This document shows positions 59,331 to 64,000 of a DNA stretch of 64,000 nucleotides, piece by piece (within the stretch, counting starts at the first letter, position 1; each line of letters opens with the position of its first letter). Location of the stretch: assembly GCA_034509755.1 (NCBI GenBank), contig CM067541.1:29649504-29713503 (forward strand), written 5' to 3'. Both the position numbers and the translations under genes were made by a program. Under the pieces are notes generated by a model. That model had not been told where the DNA came from and did no database searches. It saw only the letters and a program-made list of their open reading frames with translations. The DNA comes from Anisodus tanguticus (lineage: Eukaryota; Streptophyta; Magnoliopsida; Solanales; Solanaceae).

Positions 59331-60350
59331 GAAAATGGACGGTACCTTTTTTATCAACCCCTTGTTTGATCACGAAATTGAAGATCAAAGGGTGAAAGAG
59401 GGTAATACTTCTTTTACTAACCACTTATATGATCGAGGAGTTGTAGATGTCACAAAGGGGATAGACAAAAAAGGAAAGAAATGTTTCCAATGTCGAGGAT
59501 CGGGACACTTTGCCAAGGAATGTCCTAACCCCCGAGTGTTGATGAATGAAGATGGTGGGAAGACCTTTGAAGAATCCGAGGCCAAGGATGGTTTCGAGAC
59601 CTCCTTACTTGATGTACAAAAGATAGAGGAAAAATCTAAGAAGGGGAAGCACTACGATTGCTTGACCCAAAGGAGCCCTTGGTTATATGTGTGAATGTTC
59701 TTTCAACCGGGACATCACCGATGGAAAGTAGCGAGCATTATGTTAGTTTATTTCCAAGAAGTTCATTACACAACCCTCAAGCATATGCACAATCCGGCCA
59801 AGGAGATGATCCTAATGGAGGCAAAAGGAAATGAAACTTGGCACCCGTGTGTTGAAAGCCGAGAGGAGGACAACTTCATCATAGGGAACAAATTCCATAT
59901 GCCGAGGTTGAACGACCTTTTTGATGGATTAAGTGGAGCCAAATTGTTTATCAAGATGGAATTGAAAAGAGACTATCATCAAGTGGGAATCCGAGAGAAA
60001 GTTGAATGGAAGATGACCCTCGGAATCAAGTTTGATTTGGGCATTTGTGATGCCTTTTGGACGGTGTGATGTCCCAAAATCTTCCTTACACAAGGTGTCA
60101 CGTCCATCCTTGGGGCGCTTAACATATTCCGAGAATATTGATGCCAAACCACCCAAGGCGGAACCTACCAAAGGATGGTATGAGCCTACGGGAGCCGTTG
60201 CGGTAAAGAGTTTATTTGTTTCGGCTTCTTATCCTCGGCATGTCATACGGAATTGTTGTGACCTTTCTGCCCCTACCAATGAACTAGTAAGAAAATATGA
60301 GTGAATGGTAACAAGGTGACCACAAGGGTTTTTCAAGCCTTGAGGAAAAA

Positions 60351-61640
60351 GATTTGGGAAGCCCCGGCCCTAACCATTCCAAACCGTAAAGAGTCGTTGG
60401 ACACCAAACATGAAACTAGAGTAGGTGTTACGTCTTGCTCTAGCACAAAAATGAAGAGGAAATTCTTGCGAGGGGAGTATGACCAAAGTCTACCCTTCAA
60501 GATCCCCACACGTCGCCGGGGAAAAAGTTAAAGTGGCGTCATGCCGCACCTTTGGAGGCGGGGTTGAGAGACCACAAAAGAGAGGTACCCCAAGGTCTTG
60601 CATAAAATCCCACCAATGTTAAGAAAATGGACGGTACCTTTTTTATCAACCCCTTGTTTGATCACGAAATTGAAGATCAAAGGGTGAAAGAGGGTAATAC
60701 TTCTTTTACTAACCACTTATATGATCGAGGAGTTGTAGATGTCACAAAGGGGATAGACAAAAAAGGAAAGAAATGTTTCCAATGTCGAGGATCGGGACAC
60801 TTTGCCAAGGAATGTCCTAACCCCCGAGTGTTGATGAATGAAGATGGTGGGAAGACCTTTGAAGAATCCGAGGCCAAGGATGGTTTCGAGACCTCCTTAC
60901 TTGATGTACAAAAGATAGAGGAAAAATCTAAGAAGGGAAGCACTACGATTCTTGACCCAAAGGAGCCCTTGGTTATATGTGTGAATGTTCTTTCAACCGG
61001 GACATCACCGATGGAAAGTAGCGAGCATTATGTTAGTTTATTTCCAAGAAGTTCATTACACAACCCTCAAGCATATATGCACAATCCGGCCAAGGAGATG
61101 ATCCTAATGGAGGCAAAAGGAAATGAAACTTGGCACCCGTGTGTTGAAAGCCGAGAGGAGGACAACTTCATCATAGGGAACAAATTCCATATGCCGAGGT
61201 TGAACGACCTTTTGATGGATTAAGTGGAGCCAAATTGTTTATCAAGTGGAATTGAAAAGAGACTATCATCAAGTGGGAATCCGAGAGAAAGTTGAATGGA
61301 AGATGACCCTCGGAATCAAGTTTGATTTGGGCATTTGTGATGCCTTTTGGACGGTGTGATGTCCCAAAATCTTCCTTACACAAGGTGTCACGTCCATCCT
61401 TGGGGCGCTTAACATATTCCGAGAATATTGATGCCAAACCACCCAAGGCGGAACCTACCAAAGGATGGTATGAGCCTACGGGAGCCGTTGCGGTAAAGAG
61501 TTTATTTGTTTCGGCTTCTTATCCTCGGCATGTCATACGGAATTGTTGTGACCTTTCTGCCCCTACCAATGAACTAGTAAGAAAATATGAGTGAATGGTA
61601 ACAAGGTGACCACAAGGGTTTTTCAAGCCTTGAGGAAAAA
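60351..61640 (+). repeat. Array B monomer 13, with fused knuckle-RT frame
   Basis: A two-base difference at about 61074 ('gcatatatgcac' for 'gcatatgcac') puts the spacer and the RT N-terminus in one frame, giving 198 codons (60627-61223) from the knuckle to RNDL-type sequence. The frame then stops because one T is missing in 'gaccttttgatgg' (61207), and an 'at' is missing at 'atcaagtgg' (about 61243). Confidence 0.83.
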
Positions 61641-64000
61641 GATTTGGGAAGCCCCGGCCCTAACCATTCCAAACCGTAAAGAGTCGTTGGACACCAAACA
61701 TGAAACTAGAGTAGGTGTTACGTCTTGCTCTAGCACAAAAATGAAAGGGAATTTCTTGCGAGGGGAGTATGACCAAAGTCTACCCTTCAAGATCCCCACA
61801 CGTCGCCGGGGAAAAAGTTAAAGTGGCGTCATGCCGCACCTTTGGAGGCGGGGTTGAGAGACCACAAAAGAGAGGTACCCCAAGGTCTTGCATAAAATCC
61901 CACCAATGTTAAGAAAATGGACGGTACCTTTTTTATCAACCCCTTGTTTGATCACGAAATTGAAGATCAAAGGGTGAAAGAGGGTAATACTTCTTTTACT
62001 AACCACTTATATGATCGAGGAGTTGTAGATGTCACAAAGGGGATAGACAAAAAAGGAAAGAAATGTTTCCAATGTCGAGGATCGGGACACTTTGCCAAGG
62101 AATGTCCTAACCCCGAGTGTTGATGAATGAAGATGGTGGGAAGACCTTTGAAGAATCCGAGGCCAAGGATGGTTTCGAGACCTCCTTACTTGATGTACAA
62201 AAGATAGAGGAAAAATCTAAGAAGGGAAGCACTACGATTCTTGACCAAAAGAGCCCTTGGTTATATGTGTGAATGTTCTTTCAACCGGGACATCACCGAT
62301 GGAAAGTAGCGAGCATTATGTTAGTTTATTTCCAAGAAGTTCATTACACAACCCTCAAGCATATGCACAATCCGGCCAAGGAGATGATCCTAATGGAGGC
62401 AAAAGGAAATGAAACTTGGCACCCGTGTGTTGAAAGCCGAGAGGAGGACAACTTCATCATAGGGAACAAATTCCATATGCCGAGGTTGAACGACCTTTTT
62501 GATGGATTAAGTGGAGCCAAATTGTTTATCAAGATGGAATTGAAAAGAGACTATCATCAAGTGGGAATCCGAGAGAAAGTTGAATGGAAGATGACCCTCG
62601 GAATCAAGTTTGATTTGGGCATTTGTGATGCCTTTTGGACGGTGTGATGTCCCAAAATCTTCCTTACACAAGGTGTCACGTCCATCCTTGGGGCGCTTAA
62701 CATATTCCGAGAATATTGATGCCAAACCACCCAAGGCGGAACCTACCAAAGGATGGTATGAGCCTACGGGAGCCGTTGCGGTAAAGAGTTTATTTGTTTC
62801 GGCTTCTTATCCTCGGCATGTCATACGGAATTGTTGTGACCTTTCTGCCCCTACCAATGAACTAGTAAGAAAATATGAGTGAATGGTAACAAGGTGACCA
62901 CAAGGGTTTTTCAAGCCTTGAGGAAAAAGATTTGGGAAGCCCCGGCCCTAACCATTCCAAACCGTAAAGAGTCGTTGGACACCAAACATGAAACTAGAGT
63001 AGGTGTTACGTCTTGCTCTAGCACAAAAATGAAGAGGAAATTCTTGCGAGGGGAGTATGACCAAAGTCTACCCTTCAAGATCCCCACACGTCGCCAGGAA
63101 AAAGTTAAAGTGGCGTCATGCCGCACCTTTGGAGGCAAGGGTTGAGAGACCACAAAAGAGAGGTACCCCAAGGTCTTGCATAAAATCCCACCAATGTTAA
63201 GAAAATGGACGGTACCTTTTTTATCAACCCCTTGTTTGATCACGAAATTGAAGATCAAAGGGTGAAAGAGGGTAATACTTCTTTTACTAACCACTTATAT
63301 GATCGAGGAGTTGTAGATGTCACAAAGGGGATAGACAAAAAAGGAAAGAAATGTTTCCAATGTCGAGGATCGGGACACTTTGCCAAGGAATGTCCTAACC
63401 CCCGAGTGTTGATGAATGAAGATGGTGGGAAGACCTTTGAAGAATCCGAGGCCAAGGATGGTTTCGAGACCTCCTTACTTGATGTACAAAAGATAGAGGA
63501 AAAATCTAAGAAGGGAAGCACTACGATTCTTGACCCAAAGGAGCCCTTGGTTATATGTGTGAATGTTCTTTCAACCGGGACATCACCGATGGAAAGTAGC
63601 GAGCATTATGTTAGTTTATTTCCAAGAAGTTCATTACACAACCCTCAAGCATATGCACAATCCGGCCAAGGAGATGATCCTAATGGAGGCAAAAGGAAAT
63701 GAAACTTGGCACCCGTGTGTTGAAAGCCGAGAGGAGGACAACTTATCATAGGGAACAAATTCCATATGCCGAGGTTGAACGACCTTTTTGATGGATTAAG
63801 TGGAGCCAAATTGTTTATCAAGATGGAATTGAAAAGAGACTATCATCAAGTGGGAATCCGAGAGAAAGTTGAATGGAAGATGACCCTCGGAATCAAGTTT
63901 GATTTGGGCATTTGTGATGCCTTTTGGACGGTGTGATGTCCCAAAATCTTCCTTACACAAGGTGTCACGTCCATCCTTGGGGCGCTTAACATATTCCGAG
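61641..64000 (+). repeat. Array B monomers 14-15 (15 cut by the window edge)
   Basis: Both are close to the core type. Monomer 14 has 'atgaaagggaatttc' for 'atgaagaggaaattc' (61741) and 'gaccaaaagagccc' for 'gacccaaaggagccc' (62244). Monomer 15 lacks two bases at 'gacaacttatcatagg' (63740), breaking RT. The sequence stops mid-monomer within the RT-RNase H connection region, so array B continues beyond the window. Confidence 0.85.

Larger units (their letters stand above)
52609..60350 (+). repeat. Array B monomers 7-12, near-identical core
   Basis: Six monomers of 1,288-1,291 bp with very few differences outside fixed hot spots. Those hot spots are 'cgccgggg/cgccagg' before 'aaaaag', the G/A run in 'ggaggc...gttgag', the stretch 'actac...gac' before 'ccaaaggag', and 'ctaacccc(c)gag'. 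Monomer 7 keeps the VLATGTSP form; 8-12 have VLSTGTSP. Monomer 9 has 'gggcgcgtaac' (56244) for 'gggcgcttaac', and monomer 11 has 'aaaaatattt' at the anchor. Confidence 0.85.
44328..64000 (+). repeat. Array B: 15 tandem monomers of about 1,290 bp, Ty3/gypsy-derived
   Basis: Using 'gatttgggaag' as anchor, monomers start at 44328, 45617, 47101, 48388, 49676, 51126, 52609, 53900, 55188, 56479, 57770, 59060, 60351, 61641 and 62929; the last runs off the window after 1,072 bp. Twelve full monomers are 1,287-1,291 bp; monomers 2, 5 and 6 are 1,484, 1,450 and 1,483 bp because of an extra knuckle segment. The sense strand is plus. The order from the gag ATG is zinc knuckle, pre-RT spacer, RT N-terminal half, RT-RNase H connection, start of RNase H, then about 170 bp I cannot assign. 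No LTR, protease active site, YxDD, integrase or complete RNase H is present. Monomers 7-15 are nearly identical; 1 and 2 are the most diverged. Confidence 0.95.

Noticed and set aside
44328..64000. Family of small CCHC zinc-knuckle genes in tandem
   Set aside because: The knuckle is embedded in gag-spacer-RT order, the frames differ between monomers and often end by one-base changes, and there are no promoters or stop conservation. A satellite from a gypsy element explains it better.

Overview
The window looks like plant nuclear DNA, probably from a repeat-rich heterochromatic region. This rests on the retroelements: Ty1/copia gag, reverse transcriptase (RT) and RNase H remnants of the kind common in flowering plants, a plant-style LTR start preceded by a polypurine tract, and Ty3/gypsy fragments with a CCHC zinc knuckle. 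I found no intact host gene, no RNA gene and no CRISPR array. Essentially every base lies in one of three consecutive tandem arrays built from broken LTR-retrotransposon pieces. The species cannot be named from this sequence.

Region 1 (1-13,664, plus strand): about five head-to-tail units of 2.7-3.3 kb from a Ty1/copia element. Units 1 and 2 carry gag, a GAG-pre-integrase piece, RT, RNase H, 3' non-coding DNA, a polypurine tract and an LTR; the integrase interval is missing. Units 3-5 start from a chimeric junction where a truncated LTR runs directly into the integrase-RT linker. A single LTR separates neighbouring internal regions. All units are full of frameshifts and stops. A run of exactly 100 N (13,665-13,764) hides the right edge.

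Region 2 (13,765-44,327): array A, 34 monomers of about 903 bp (the last one partial). Read on the minus strand, each holds a decayed Ty3/gypsy fragment: the spacer before RT, the N-terminal half of RT, then the RT-RNase H connection. The interval that should hold the YxDD catalytic motif is absent. Higher-order structure is visible, including a dimer repeat and recent multi-monomer duplications.

Region 3 (44,328-64,000, continuing past the window): array B, 15 monomers of about 1,290 bp on the plus strand. Each holds a gag CCHC knuckle, the same pre-RT spacer, the N-terminal half of RT, the RT-RNase H connection and the start of RNase H. YxDD is again missing. Three monomers contain an extra 158-193 bp copy of the knuckle segment.

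The main observation is that arrays A and B are diverged relatives. They share protein-level landmarks in the same order, the same Asp-to-Glu change at the RT motif A position, and almost the same shortened interval where YxDD should be. They meet in opposite orientation at a precise junction. My reading is that an internally deleted gypsy derivative became a satellite twice, or once with later divergence, next to a separately formed copia satellite. A second point concerns data quality: much copy-to-copy variation falls at a few fixed hot spots that do not follow linked substitutions, which suggests base-calling or consensus error.
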